Positions 27,073-36,416 of a stretch of DNA of 64,000 bases are shown piece after piece. Position numbers and translations under genes: made by a program. The first letter of the stretch is position 1. Each line of letters opens with the position of its first letter. Source of the DNA: Vogesella oryzae (GTDB taxonomy: Bacteria > Pseudomonadota > Gammaproteobacteria > Burkholderiales > Chromobacteriaceae); assembly GCF_902829295.1 (NCBI RefSeq), contig NZ_CADEPL010000020.1, forward strand, positions 1-64,000, given 5' to 3'. The notes beneath the pieces were generated by a model that had not been told where the DNA came from, did not search any database, and was given only the letters and a program-made list of their open reading frames with translations.

Positions 27073-27126
27073 GATATCGTTCTGCCCGACGCAAAACGAT
27101 ATCGGCAGAAGAGCGGCCATTTGGCC
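27073..27126 (-). other. Structured intercistronic region between fadE and the thioesterase gene
   Basis: Three inverted repeats lie in 54 bases: GATATCGTT/AACGATATC (27073-27081 with 27095-27103), TTCTGCC/GGCAGAA (27080-27086 with 27104-27110) and GCGGCC/GGCCGC (27113-27118 with 27121-27126, a degenerate pair of the window-wide repeat). The first two interleave and cannot easily form together. They may be alternative mRNA hairpins or a protein-binding site just upstream of the thioesterase ribosome-binding site. Confidence 0.5.
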
Positions 27127-27151
27127 GCCCGATGCTGTTGCCTTGTGGCGA

Positions 27152-29605
27152 TTAGAAAATCAGGCGTTGCAGCAGACCTTCATCGTGTTGCTCGAGTTTC
27201 ATGTCGAAATCATCAACCATGATGACGTCACGCTTAAGTTTGCGGGCGCGAGTTACTGCGTCGAATTCTGCCTGGGTAATGACCCCGCTGTGCAGGGCTT
27301 CTGCCAGTCGTTCGCGCGCGGTAACGGCGGCAAATTTGCCATCACGTGCCAGCTTGCGCAACTTCTGCTCGACCGGTTCGGTTTCCAGCATTGCCTTCAA
27401 GGCCGGTACCAGCACGCCCACCGGATCGGTTTCATCCTGGGACACAAACATGCCGCGGGTAAGGCGGTCGCGGGTCGGGCCAAGTTCCATCAGGCTGCGC
27501 GCCACTTGGGTGCCGATACGATCGCTAGCCGGTTTAAGTGTCAAGCCCCACGGGAAGATGACCTTGCGCAACACTGCGGCCAACATGCGGCTTGGCAAAT
27601 TGGCAAGGAAGCCGTCCATAGCCTGCTGCAGATCGTACAGTGCCATCTCTACCGCCCACTTCAGGACCGGCAAGTCTTCCTTAGGAGCGCCATCGCGCTC
27701 GAAGCGTTTCAGGCAAGCAGAGGCAATATAGAGGTTGGACAGCATATCCCCCAGGCGGGCAGACAGCTTTTCGCGGAACTTCAGCGACCCGCCCAGACTG
27801 AACATGGCCATGTCAGACAGTAATGCAAAAGCACTGGAGAAACGGGTCAACTGCTTGTAGTAAGCGGCAACATCGCCAGCTTTGGGGCTGTCGACCAGCT
27901 TCGCACCTGTCAGCCCCATCCACAACGAGCGGAATACGTTGCTGATAACAAAGTTGATGTGACCGGTGATCGCCTTGTCGAACTCGGCTGCGTCATTGGC
28001 CATCGCAGCCTTGATTTCACGCAGCACGAATGGATGGCAACGAATGGCGCCCTGTCCGTAGATAATCATCGATCGGGTAAGAATATTGGCGCCTTCCACG
28101 GTGATGGCAATGGGAATGGCTTGGTAGGCGCGCGCCAAATAGTTGCGCGGCCCAAGCACCACTGCCTTGCCGCCGTGAATATCCATGGCGTCATTCAGGG
28201 CCTTACGCATACGCTCGGTGTTGTGGTACTTCAGCACGGCGGACAGTACCGATGGCTTTTCGCCGATATCCAGGCCGGTCAGCGCCAGATCCTGCGATGC
28301 TTCCATCTGATAGGTAAAACCACCGATGCGTGCCATCGCCTCGTCGACGCCTTCGAATTTGCCGATCGACAAGCCGAACTGGTCGCGAATGCGGGCGTAG
28401 GCGCCGGTGGTATACGACGCCACCTTGCCGGAAGCAACCGACATTGCCGGCAGAGAAATGCAACGGCCAACCGACAGGCACTCAACCAGCATGCGCCAGC
28501 CTTGCCCGGCATACTCGCGGCCGCCAATGATCCACTCGATCGGAATGAAAACGTCCTTGCCCCAGGTAGGGCCGTTCATGAACGCCGCGCCGCCAGGGAA
28601 GTGGCGGCGGCCGATGCATACGCCCTCATGCTCGGTCGGCACCAGCGCGCAGGTGATACCGATGTCCTGCTTGTCGCCCAGCAGATGTTCCGGGTCGTAC
28701 ATCTTGAACGCCAGGCCGAGAATGGTGGCTACCGGTGCCAACGTGATCCAGCGCTTTTCCCAGCTTACACGGACACCCAGAACGTCTTCGTGACGTTGGC
28801 CGCTACGCGGGTCGGTATAGGAGCCGCGGCAAACGATACCAAAGTCAGGGATGGCGCCAGCGTCGGAGCCAGCGTACGGGCTGGTCAGCGCGAAGCATGG
28901 CACTTCCACACCTTTGGCCAGACGCGGCAGGTAGTAGTCCTTCTGCGCCTCGGTACCATAGTGCTGCAGCAGCTCGCCCGGCCCCAGGGAGTTGGGAACC
29001 ATGACCGACACTGCAGCACTGCCGCCACGCGTAGCGATCTTGGTGACCACTTTGGCATGGGCGTAATTGGAGAACTCAAGGCCGCCGTATTTCTTTTTGA
29101 CGATCATGCCAAGAAAACCCTTGTCCTTGATGAACTGCCACACTTCCGGCGGCAGATCCTTCCGTTCATGGGTAATCTTCCAGTCGTCGACCATCTTGCA
29201 CAGCTCTTCGGTCGGGCCATCCAGAAATGCCTGCTCTTCGGCAGTCAGTTTCGGGTCCGGGAAGGAAAGCAAGCGCAGCCAATCCGGTTTACCTGAGAAC
29301 AAGTCACGATCCCACCAGACCGTACCGGCATTGATAGCCTCTTGCTCGGTCTGCGACATGGCAGGCGTGATCTTCTTGAAAATGCTGAACACCGGGCCGG
29401 TAAAGATGGCGCGGCGCAAGAACGGCAGGTTAAGTACGGCAGCAATGACGCCGAATACGACCCAGACCGCAAACGGGATTTGGCAGTTCCAGAAGAGTTG
29501 CAGGCTGGTCAGCCAGGCAGCAATAGTGATGGTCCAGAGCAAGACCGGTGCGCGGAAATAAGCCAGCGCACCAACCAGCAGGACAAGAATTACGGCAGAT
29601 ATCAT
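27152..29605 (-). CDS. fadE: FadE-type acyl-CoA dehydrogenase
   Basis: 817 residues, matching the unusually long FadE class (E. coli 814). It oxidises acyl-CoA to trans-2-enoyl-CoA, opening each beta-oxidation round. Two N-terminal hydrophobic segments (about 1-22 and 26-60) suggest membrane association. The dehydrogenase core runs from about 130 to 500 with LGPGELLQHYGTEAQKDYYLPRLAKG, FALTSPYAGSDAG and the FAD/quaternary segment DIHGGKAVVLGPRNYLARAY. A C-terminal DUF1974 domain follows. It lies 35 bases downstream of psrA on the same strand, so both are probably transcribed from the psrA promoter. A 9-mer repeat is at 27576. Confidence 0.95.
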   Translation of the reverse strand: MISAVILVLLVGALAYFRAPVLLWTITIAAWLTSLQLFWNCQIPFAVWVVFGVIAAVLNLPFLRRAIFTGPVFSIFKKITPAMSQTEQEAINAGTVWWDRDLFSGKPDWLRLLSFPDPKLTAEEQAFLDGPTEELCKMVDDWKITHERKDLPPEVWQFIKDKGFLGMIVKKKYGGLEFSNYAHAKVVTKIATRGGSAAVSVMVPNSLGPGELLQHYGTEAQKDYYLPRLAKGVEVPCFALTSPYAGSDAGAIPDFGIVCRGSYTDPRSGQRHEDVLGVRVSWEKRWITLAPVATILGLAFKMYDPEHLLGDKQDIGITCALVPTEHEGVCIGRRHFPGGAAFMNGPTWGKDVFIPIEWIIGGREYAGQGWRMLVECLSVGRCISLPAMSVASGKVASYTTGAYARIRDQFGLSIGKFEGVDEAMARIGGFTYQMEASQDLALTGLDIGEKPSVLSAVLKYHNTERMRKALNDAMDIHGGKAVVLGPRNYLARAYQAIPIAITVEGANILTRSMIIYGQGAIRCHPFVLREIKAAMANDAAEFDKAITGHINFVISNVFRSLWMGLTGAKLVDSPKAGDVAAYYKQLTRFSSAFALLSDMAMFSLGGSLKFREKLSARLGDMLSNLYIASACLKRFERDGAPKEDLPVLKWAVEMALYDLQQAMDGFLANLPSRMLAAVLRKVIFPWGLTLKPASDRIGTQVARSLMELGPTRDRLTRGMFVSQDETDPVGVLVPALKAMLETEPVEQKLRKLARDGKFAAVTARERLAEALHSGVITQAEFDAVTRARKLKRDVIMVDDFDMKLEQHDEGLLQRLIF

Positions 29606-29640
29606 TATGGATTACCCTCGTGTTGACCCTGTCAAGTCAA

Positions 29641-30276
29641 TCAGATGGGCGCCGTCAACCCCGCTACAACAAATGGAACCAGGTGCTTGATGATCAGGTC
29701 CGGGTCACGGGCATTTACCACCTGACTACGACCAAAAATCTTCAATACATCATTACCGGCAAAAGCGTTGAACATCACGGTAAACGCGAAGTGCATACGC
29801 CATGCAATATCTTCGGATTCAAACTGTGGCAGCGCCCGCTGAAAAGCAATGCTGTAACGCTGCACAAACACGCTGTACTGCTGCGATAGTGCTTCGCGCA
29901 GTAAGCGGTGGTTTTCCACCAGCGTACGCGACATCAGTCTGACAAAGAGCGCCCCTCCCCTCGAGGGGTCTTTTGACAGGGCCAGACATGGCCGGACAAA
30001 AGAAGTCACCAATGCCTCTGCGGTCAGTGCTTGACCCGGCTGTTCGATAGCATCCAGCTCAGCCAGACAGGCCGCGACAAACGGGCCGATGCGGCGCATG
30101 AATACTGATTCGAACAGTGCATCCTTGGATCCGAAGTGGTAATTCACCGCAGCCAGGTTGACTTCAGCCTGCTGGGTGATCATGCGAAGCGAAGTTGCTT
30201 CAAAGCCGTGCTCCACAAACAGGCGCTCTGCTACGTCCAGAATGCGTGTTGCGGTATCCGGTTTGTTCGCTTCCAT
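29641..30276 (-). CDS. psrA: PsrA-like TetR family fatty-acid regulator
   Basis: 211 residues. The N-terminal helix-turn-helix TRILDVAERLFVEHGFEATSLRMITQQAEVNLAAVNYHFGSKDALFESVF is very close to Pseudomonas PsrA, including the LR.IT..A.VNLAAVNYHFGSK.AL string, and the C-terminal domain ends HLVPFVVAGL as in that protein. PsrA represses beta-oxidation genes and its own gene and is released by long-chain fatty acids or acyl-CoA. AGGATCAC precedes the ATG at 30276; the longer frame to 30327 is less likely. fadE follows directly. A PsrA-like site lies in its promoter region, consistent with autoregulation. Confidence 0.85.
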   Translation of the reverse strand: MEANKPDTATRILDVAERLFVEHGFEATSLRMITQQAEVNLAAVNYHFGSKDALFESVFMRRIGPFVAACLAELDAIEQPGQALTAEALVTSFVRPCLALSKDPSRGGALFVRLMSRTLVENHRLLREALSQQYSVFVQRYSIAFQRALPQFESEDIAWRMHFAFTVMFNAFAGNDVLKIFGRSQVVNARDPDLIIKHLVPFVVAGLTAPI

Positions 30277-30333
30277 GTGATCCTGTCCCTTGATAGGGGT
30301 AATAAGTTGCGTCGCCTTATTCATCATGACTTT

Positions 30334-30347
30334 CGAACAAGTGTTTG
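30334..30347. promoter_or_regulatory. PsrA-type operator before psrA-fadE
   Basis: CGAAC-AAGT-GTTTG matches (G/C)AAAC-N2-4-GTTT(G/C) with one mismatch. It lies about 60 bases before the psrA start and would give autorepression and control of fadE. Confidence 0.65.
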
Positions 30348-30464
30348 AAACTTACGTTCTAATTTGACTCGTGTCAAGAACGGCATCGATTACTGCTGTC
30401 AGTCGCCCAAACCAAAAGCGGCAGTCCATATTCTAGACTGCCGCTTGCTTGAAACAGACGTTTT

Positions 30465-31646
30465 TTACAGGCCGCGCAGCAGATCGGCCTTGATGTCCTC
30501 GATGTGCTCTAGCCCTACCGCTACACGCAACAAGCCTTCGGTAATGCCGGCACTGGCTCGTGCCTCTGGCGTAATGCGGGCATGGGTCGTCGAGGCCGGG
30601 TGGGTAATGGTGCTCTTCACGTCGCCAAGGTTGGCCGTGCGTGAAATCATCTGCACTGCATCGACAACTCGCCACGCCGCTTCGCGGCCACCGGCCACTT
30701 CAAACGACACCACCGCCCCGCCGCCATTCTGCTGGCGCTTTGCCAGCTCGTACTGTGGGTGGCTTGGCAAGCCGGGGAAGAAAACACGGGTAACAGCAGG
30801 CTGCTGCTCCAGCCATTCGGCCAGGGCTTGCGCGTTGGCAACATGCTTCTCCATCCGCAAGTAAAGCGTCTCGAGGCCGGATAGCAGCACCCAGGCATTG
30901 AATGGTGCCAGCGTCGGACCAGCGGTGCGTACGTGCAAGTAGACCTGCTCCACCAGCTTGTCGCTACCCACAACCGCCCCACCCATTACACGGCCGTGAC
31001 CATCCAGATATTTGGTAGCCGAATGTACCACCAGGTCGGCGCCAAGTTTCAGTGGTTGCTGCAGCGCGGGTGAGCAGAAGCAGTTGTCCACCACCAGGAT
31101 CGCGCCGGCGGCGTGGGCGATGTCAGCGATCGCGGCGATATCGGCAAGATCGGTCAGCGGGTTGGACGGTGTTTCCAGGAAAAAGACTTTGGTGTTTGGC
31201 TTGACTGCTGTACGCCAGGCCGCCGGATCGGAGGCGTCAACATAGCTGGTTTCGACACCAAACTTACCCAGAATGCCGTTAAACAGATTGATGGTGGAAC
31301 CGAACAGGCTCTGCGACGAAACGATATGATCACCAGCCTTGAGCAGGGTGAGCATGGTCGCCTGAATGGCTGCCATGCCGCTGGCGGTAGCGATGGCACG
31401 CTCACCGCCTTCCATCATGGCCAGGCGTTGCTGGAAGGCGCTGACGGTCGGATTGGTGAAGCGAGAGTAGGTATAGCCGTCGATCTCGCCCAGAAACATG
31501 GCGGCGGCCTGAGCAGCCGATTCAAAAGTAAAGCTCGAGGTCAGGTGCAGGCTCTGACTGTGCTCACGATATTCGCTGGTTTCGCGGCCGGCGCGAATGG
31601 CCAGGGTTTCTGGGTGCAATTGCAGGGAGGAGTCGTCGCAGGACAT
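30465..31646 (-). CDS. metZ: O-succinylhomoserine sulfhydrylase
   Basis: 393 residues of the Cys/Met-metabolism PLP family. MetZ joins O-succinylhomoserine with sulfide to give homocysteine directly. The PLP lysine lies in LVVHSATKYLDGHGRVMGG near 205, with ETPSNPLTDLADIAAIADIA and ITHPASTTHARI near 340 as family signatures. The ATG at 31646 was chosen because it matches family starts (SLQLHPETLAIRAGRE); upstream in-frame residues are not conserved. It lies downstream of purF, the order seen in many beta- and gammaproteobacteria. A cystathionine gamma-synthase is the alternative reading, but neighbourhood favours MetZ. Confidence 0.9.
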   Translation of the reverse strand: MSCDDSSLQLHPETLAIRAGRETSEYREHSQSLHLTSSFTFESAAQAAAMFLGEIDGYTYSRFTNPTVSAFQQRLAMMEGGERAIATASGMAAIQATMLTLLKAGDHIVSSQSLFGSTINLFNGILGKFGVETSYVDASDPAAWRTAVKPNTKVFFLETPSNPLTDLADIAAIADIAHAAGAILVVDNCFCSPALQQPLKLGADLVVHSATKYLDGHGRVMGGAVVGSDKLVEQVYLHVRTAGPTLAPFNAWVLLSGLETLYLRMEKHVANAQALAEWLEQQPAVTRVFFPGLPSHPQYELAKRQQNGGGAVVSFEVAGGREAAWRVVDAVQMISRTANLGDVKSTITHPASTTHARITPEARASAGITEGLLRVAVGLEHIEDIKADLLRGL

Positions 31647-31690
31647 GGTGGGCTCGCAATACGGACGATGGAAACGGGTCCATCGAAGAT

Positions 31691-31724
31691 AACAAGGGTT
31701 GGCCGTAGCGGCCAACCCTTGTCG
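31691..31724 (-). terminator. Hairpin from two repeat copies between purF and metZ
   Basis: AAGGGTTGGCCG (31695-31706 region) and GCGGCCAACCCTT (31708-31720) pair across a one- or two-base loop. The right arm is an exact GCGGCCAACC, the left arm GGTTGGCCG plus T. Flanking ACAA/TTGT extends the stem. T runs are short, so it may terminate weakly or process the purF-metZ message. Confidence 0.7.
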
Positions 31725-31735
31725 TTATATGAACA

Positions 31736-33274
31736 TCACATCAGGTTTTGTTCGGCAACATTCAGGTTCAAATCGACCAGTTTGCTGCTGGGGTCATCTC
31801 CTTCCGGCTGCGCCTTGCCTTTGCCTCGTGCGGCCTCGATGGCATCAAGGTATGCCTCGTCGATGTCGCCGGTGATGTAGCAGCCACTGAAGCAAGAAGC
31901 CTCGAACACATTTAGTTCGCGGTTGATGCTTTGTACTGCCTGCTCAAGAGCGTCCAGCTCTTGATAGATCACGGCATCCGCGCCGATTTCGCTGGCGATC
32001 TGCGCATCATCGCGGCCGGTGGCCAGCAGCTCGGCACGGGTCGGCATGTCGATGCCGTACACGTTGGGGAAGCGGACTGCTGGCGCGGCGGAAGCAAAAA
32101 ACACCTTCTTGGCGCCGGAGTCGCGTGCCATCTGCACGATTTCCTTGGAGGTGGTGCCACGCACGATGGAGTCGTCCACCAGCAATACGTTGCGACCAGC
32201 GAATTCCAGTGCCACCGGGTTCAGCTTTTGACGCACGGACTTCTTGCGTACCGCCTGGCCCGGCATGATGAAGGTACGGCCGATATAGCGATTCTTGATG
32301 AAGCCTTCGCGATACGGCAGGCCCAGCGCATTGGCCAGTTGCAGCGCACTCTGGCGGCTGGAGTCCGGAATCGGGATCACTACATCGATGGAAACGTCCG
32401 GGAATTCGCGACGAATTTTCTCGGCCAGCATTTCGCCCATATTCAGACGGGACTGGTAAACGGAGACACCATCGATTACCGAGTCTGGACGGGCAAAGTA
32501 CACGTATTCGAACAGACACGGTGCCAGCTGGGTTTTCTCGGCGCAGATCTTGCTGTGCATGTCGCCATCAAACGTTACATACACGCACTCGCCCGGCGCT
32601 ACGTCGCGCAGCAGCTTGAAGCCGGAACAGTCCAGCGCCACCGATTCGGAAGCAAACATGTACTCGGTGTGACCATCTACAACGTTGCTCCCCATCACCA
32701 GCGGACGGATGCCGTTAGGATCGCGGAACACGACCAGGCCAAAGCCGGCAATCATTGCCACAACCGCATAAGCGCCGCGGACACGACGGTGTACGGCTTC
32801 AACGGCGCCGAACACGGCCTCCGGAGTCAGAGTGGCGTTTTCCACGCGCGAGGCAATTTCGTGCGCAAACACGTTCAGCAGCACTTCCGAGTCGGAGTTG
32901 GTGTTGATGTGGCGCAGGTCGTTGCGATACATGTCCGACTTGAGCTCGTCGGTGTTGGTCAGGTTGCCGTTATGCGCCAGCACGATGCCGAACGGCGAGT
33001 TTACGTAGAACGGCTGCGCCTCGGCCAGACTGGAGGCCGAGCCGGCGGTGGGGTAGCGCACATGGCCGATGCCGGCATTGCCCTGCAGCGATCGCATATT
33101 GCGGGTACGGAACACGTCACGCACCAGCCCGCTGCCCTTGTGCATGTGAAAGGTCTTGCCGTTGGCCGTAACAATACCGGCTGCATCCTGACCGCGGTGC
33201 TGCAACAGTTGCAGACCGTCATACAACAGCTGGTTTACGGGCGTCCGACCTACCACCCCAAGAATTCCACACAT
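31736..33274 (-). CDS. purF: Amidophosphoribosyltransferase
   Basis: 512 residues; makes 5-phosphoribosylamine from PRPP and glutamine, the first step of purine synthesis. The mature N-terminal nucleophile is C2 in MCGILGVVG, followed by HRGQDAAGI and HNGNLTN of the class II glutaminase domain. The phosphoribosyltransferase domain has [21 protein letters not shown] near 370. GGGGATTAACT precedes the ATG at 33274. It follows cvpA, the classical cvpA-purF pair. Confidence 0.97.
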   Translation of the reverse strand: MCGILGVVGRTPVNQLLYDGLQLLQHRGQDAAGIVTANGKTFHMHKGSGLVRDVFRTRNMRSLQGNAGIGHVRYPTAGSASSLAEAQPFYVNSPFGIVLAHNGNLTNTDELKSDMYRNDLRHINTNSDSEVLLNVFAHEIASRVENATLTPEAVFGAVEAVHRRVRGAYAVVAMIAGFGLVVFRDPNGIRPLVMGSNVVDGHTEYMFASESVALDCSGFKLLRDVAPGECVYVTFDGDMHSKICAEKTQLAPCLFEYVYFARPDSVIDGVSVYQSRLNMGEMLAEKIRREFPDVSIDVVIPIPDSSRQSALQLANALGLPYREGFIKNRYIGRTFIMPGQAVRKKSVRQKLNPVALEFAGRNVLLVDDSIVRGTTSKEIVQMARDSGAKKVFFASAAPAVRFPNVYGIDMPTRAELLATGRDDAQIASEIGADAVIYQELDALEQAVQSINRELNVFEASCFSGCYITGDIDEAYLDAIEAARGKGKAQPEGDDPSSKLVDLNLNVAEQNLM

Positions 33275-33348
33275 AGTTAATCCCCAGACTACACGACTAA
33301 AAACAAGGGGCGAAGACACCACTGCATCCTCACCCCTCTATGGCAAAG

Positions 33349-33834
33349 CTAAGAAAACTTCATTTTCTGCGCCAGCATGTCCGGCATCCACGGCCGACAG
33401 GCAAGCGCAACAGATTCAAACGGCTGGGCAAACAAGGCATTTTGCCAGTCGCGGCTTTTCGGCAGGTCGCTCAGGCCGCCCGCCATGACCACAACCGTTG
33501 CCAGTAGCAAGCCGCGCAGCAGCCCGAACAGGCCACCCAAAAAACGGTTTACGCCGCCAAGTCCGATGGCATCCATGGCCACCGTCAGCGAACTGCCAAG
33601 CAGCGAGGAGCAGAACCAGGTCAGCAGCAGCAACAGCAGGAAGGCTGCCAGCAGCTGGATGCCTTCGCCGGGTAGTGGCACGAAGCCCGCCAGCATGGGT
33701 GCAAAAGTGCGTGCTGCCCACAGCGCCAGCAACCATGAGCCAAGTGACAGCAACTCAACCGCCAGGCCACGAAACAGCGAGATGGCAATGGAGCCGATTA
33801 TCAGGGCAAGGATCAGGTAGTCCAGCCAGGTCAT
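33349..33834 (-). CDS. cvpA: CvpA family membrane protein
   Basis: 161 residues with four predicted inner-membrane helices (about 4-24, 28-48, 60-82 and 98-120). CvpA was named for colicin V production in E. coli and also contributes to bile or envelope stress resistance; its molecular function is unknown. The opening WLDYLILALIIGSIAISLFRGLAVELLSL is the family signature. It lies 74 bases before purF and 16 bases after the SPOR gene, the conserved order. Confidence 0.92.
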   Translation of the reverse strand: MTWLDYLILALIIGSIAISLFRGLAVELLSLGSWLLALWAARTFAPMLAGFVPLPGEGIQLLAAFLLLLLLTWFCSSLLGSSLTVAMDAIGLGGVNRFLGGLFGLLRGLLLATVVVMAGGLSDLPKSRDWQNALFAQPFESVALACRPWMPDMLAQKMKFS

Positions 33835-33850
33835 GCCAGTGCTCCGTGCA

Positions 33851-34630
33851 TTACTGCGTTACCACAATGCCGGTTACGCCAGCTTTTGCCAGCCGCCGCA
33901 GCGATGCGTCCGCTTCGGCGCGCGAGGCAAAGGGGCCTACGCGCACACGGGTAACCTCACCTTTGCTGGTCTGTACTTTGCTGAAGCGCGCACTAACACC
34001 ACTTGCGGCCAACTTGCTGCGCAGTGCATCGACTTTGGCAGGGTCGGACAAAGCCGCCAGCTGTACGCTATAGCGCTTGCCATCCGCGGCAGGTTTGGCA
34101 GCCTCAGGCTCAGGCTTGATGGCCGGCTTGGGGGTGTCGCGCCCTTCCAGAATGGCCATCGGGTCAGTCTTGGTGCCATCCGGCTTAGGCGCCTCCTTGG
34201 GCTTTGCTTTTTCGACCGGCTTGGGCGTGGTTTTGGCCGACTGCGTGACTTTTTCCGGCTCAATCTTGGGTTTCACCGCCGGCGCAGGAGGTGTTGCCAC
34301 AATTGCTGACGTGGATGGAGATGCGGTGGCGGCCGCCGGTTGGGCGGTCACCGTATCTTCTGGTGGTAACGTCGCCAACAGCTCGGTCGCAGGCACGCTC
34401 TGCGCCGGCCGTGATGCAGCGGCCGCTTTGGGGGCTACGGCCTGTGCCGCGGAGGCAGTCTGCAAGCCGGTAATGTCAACCGATTCCGGCTGCATCGCTT
34501 GTTCGGGTAAAGCGTCTACAACATTCCACAGCACGGCAGTCGATACCGTCACCAGCACAATGGCACCGACCAGGCGGCGGCGGGCACGCTTGCGCAGCAT
34601 CAGCAGTTCATCATGAGTGGAAAGAGCCAT
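33851..34630 (-). CDS. SPOR domain membrane protein (DedD-like)
   Basis: 259 residues: a cytoplasmic basic N-terminus (MLRKRARRRL), one membrane helix at about 20-40, a long low-complexity Ala/Pro/Lys periplasmic linker (about 60-175), and a C-terminal SPOR domain from KRYSVQLAALSDPAKVDALRSKL to VGPFASRAEADASLRRL. SPOR domains bind denuded glycan strands at the division septum. Position between folC and cvpA is that of dedD in E. coli. AAGGATAGTCG precedes the ATG, four bases after the folC stop. A 9-mer repeat copy is at 34005. Confidence 0.9.
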   Translation of the reverse strand: MALSTHDELLMLRKRARRRLVGAIVLVTVSTAVLWNVVDALPEQAMQPESVDITGLQTASAAQAVAPKAAAASRPAQSVPATELLATLPPEDTVTAQPAAATASPSTSAIVATPPAPAVKPKIEPEKVTQSAKTTPKPVEKAKPKEAPKPDGTKTDPMAILEGRDTPKPAIKPEPEAAKPAADGKRYSVQLAALSDPAKVDALRSKLAASGVSARFSKVQTSKGEVTRVRVGPFASRAEADASLRRLAKAGVTGIVVTQ

Positions 34631-34633
34631 CGA

Positions 34634-35926
34634 CTATCCTTGGGCGCGATGATGGAGACGGTGTTGCATGACTTCGGCTACGGTATGGAACGAGCCGAAG
34701 ACCACAATTCTATCATTCTCGCCGGCGCGCGATAAGGCGGCATCCCATGCTTCGGGTATCGAATTGAAACGAGATACGCCCTTGACACCCATCGATTCCA
34801 GTTCGCCAGCGATGTCGTCAGCACTGCGACCGCGTGGCATATCCAGCCCTGCCACTAGCCATTCGTCAAATTCATCTTGCAGCAAGCGGACCACAGCAGA
34901 CAGGTCCTTGTCGGACAGCATGGAAAACACGGCGATGCGCTTGTTGGCAAACGCCATGCGCTTGAGGCTGTCGGCCAGCGCGCGGGCGGCGTGGGGATTG
35001 TGGCCCACATCGAGCACGGTCAACGGGCGTCCAGGTAGCACCTGGAAGCGGCCAGGCCAGTCCACTTCCAGCAAGCCGCGCTTGATGGCGCCAATGCTCA
35101 CCGGCAACAGCGGCTTTAGCGCCTCAAGTACTGCCAGTGCGGTAGCCGCGTTGACCATCTGGTATTCGCCACGCAAGGCCGGGATCGGCAAAGCGTGTTT
35201 ATGGACATCGCCCATGTGGAACGACCACTGGTTTTCCATGCGGCTGATGCCAAAATCGCGTCCGAGCAGCTTCAGATCGGCACCGATGTTGGCCGCATGT
35301 TGCAGCAAAGACTGCGGCGGATTGGGGTCGGCACAGATGGCGGCCTTGCCGGGACGATAGATGCCCGCTTTCTCGAAGCCAACCAACTCACGGGTGTCGC
35401 CGAGATAAGCCTGATGATCGAGGTCGACGCTCACCACCACCGACACCGTCGGTTCGAAGACATTGATGGCATCAAGCCGGCCGCCCAGCCCTACTTCCAA
35501 TACCGCGACATCGACATGTTGCTGCAAAAAGGCATGCATGGCGGCTAACGTGCCGTATTCGAAGTATGTGAGTGAAGTGTCGCCGCGGGCGGCTTCCACA
35601 GCGGCAAAACCAGCCACAATGTCTGCATCTGGCAGCGGCTGCATATCAATGGCGACACGTTCGTTGTAACGCAGGATGTGCGGCGAGGTGTAGGTGCCAA
35701 CCTTGAAGCCAGCGCGATTCAGCATCGTCGACAGCATCGCGCACACCGAACCCTTGCCATTGGTGCCACCGACAATCACCAGAGGAAACGCTGGCTGCAG
35801 CTGCATGGCATCGCGGACTTTTGCCACGCGAGTCAAACCCATGTCGATACCCACCGGGTGGGCGGCTTCAAGATAAGCCAGCCAGTCGGCTAGCGATGCC
35901 CCGTTTGCGGGTGCCTGTGCAGTCAT
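34634..35926 (-). CDS. folC: Bifunctional dihydrofolate/folylpolyglutamate synthase
   Basis: 430 residues of the Mur ligase family. FolC adds glutamate to dihydropteroate and to folates. The P-loop VIVGGTNGKGSVCAMLSTML lies near 52, followed by FKVGTYTSPHILRYNERVAID, EVGLGGRLDAINVF and a C-terminal ligase domain with LDVGHNPHAA. The ATG at 35926 is taken as the start; a GTG at 35932 would add two residues. It begins the folC-SPOR-cvpA-purF-metZ string. accD, which often precedes folC, is absent and replaced by a YgfX-like gene. A 9-mer repeat is at 35288. Confidence 0.95.
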   Translation of the reverse strand: MTAQAPANGASLADWLAYLEAAHPVGIDMGLTRVAKVRDAMQLQPAFPLVIVGGTNGKGSVCAMLSTMLNRAGFKVGTYTSPHILRYNERVAIDMQPLPDADIVAGFAAVEAARGDTSLTYFEYGTLAAMHAFLQQHVDVAVLEVGLGGRLDAINVFEPTVSVVVSVDLDHQAYLGDTRELVGFEKAGIYRPGKAAICADPNPPQSLLQHAANIGADLKLLGRDFGISRMENQWSFHMGDVHKHALPIPALRGEYQMVNAATALAVLEALKPLLPVSIGAIKRGLLEVDWPGRFQVLPGRPLTVLDVGHNPHAARALADSLKRMAFANKRIAVFSMLSDKDLSAVVRLLQDEFDEWLVAGLDMPRGRSADDIAGELESMGVKGVSRFNSIPEAWDAALSRAGENDRIVVFGSFHTVAEVMQHRLHHRAQG

Positions 35927-35935
35927 CTTCACAAC

Positions 35936-36397
35936 CTAATTACTTCTCGTTGAATCGGCCACGGGCGTTGCCGTGTCACGACTCCACTGAACATAAACAC
36001 GCAGTGCGCGGTGCGTTTCCGCGTCCACTGTGCTGCGCCATACCAATAGCTGATGATGCCTGCCGGTCTCGTCGATCATTTTCAGCGACACCAGCCAGAT
36101 GAAGGCTGTACTGGCCGAAAGCAAGTGCGCGGCCAGCCAGGCGCCATCCTGCAATTGAATTGCCAGCCGGCCACGGGCTTCCACCCGAAACCCCTGTAGC
36201 GGTGCGGCCAACATGCCGCTTTGGCGTAGCAGGTAGCCGATCACCAATATCCAGCCAAACATGAGTGGCAGCAGTTGCCACCAAGGCAGTAAGCGCGCGG
36301 CGAGCACCAATAGCAGGCTGGCAACAATCAGCACTGCCGGCAGCAATACTCCGCAGCGCAGCTTGGCACCAAATGGCGTTACGCGTTGCGGATGCAT
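35936..36397 (-). CDS. YgfX-like two-TM membrane protein
   Basis: 153 residues. After a short start come two hydrophobic segments (about 18-35 and 38-58) separated by only a few residues, then a soluble domain with GRLAIQLQDGAWLAAHLLSASTAFIWLVSLKM and a HHQLLVWRSTVDAETHRALRVYVQW end. This layout and the WR....D..RRLR.YL-like tail resemble YgfX (CptA), a membrane protein paired with the SdhE flavinylation factor in enterobacteria. No sdhE is adjacent here. It lies nine bases before folC and 19 bases after the next gene, so it is probably part of the same transcript. A 9-mer repeat is at 36204. Confidence 0.6.
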   Translation of the reverse strand: MHPQRVTPFGAKLRCGVLLPAVLIVASLLLVLAARLLPWWQLLPLMFGWILVIGYLLRQSGMLAAPLQGFRVEARGRLAIQLQDGAWLAAHLLSASTAFIWLVSLKMIDETGRHHQLLVWRSTVDAETHRALRVYVQWSRDTATPVADSTRSN

Positions 36398-36416
36398 GCC
36401 GGAGGCTGACTAACGA

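Noticed and set aside
27073-27110. H-type RNA pseudoknot from the interleaved repeats
   Set aside because: The arms abut with no linker bases to cross a nine-base-pair stem, so both helices are unlikely to coexist; alternative hairpins or a protein site are more reasonable.
27959-29296. Plus-strand open frame of 445 codons opposite fadE
   Set aside because: Shadow of a conserved gene; composition typical of antisense reading of GC-rich codons.
31931-33280. Plus-strand open frame of 449 codons opposite purF
   Set aside because: Entirely antisense to purF with no motifs.
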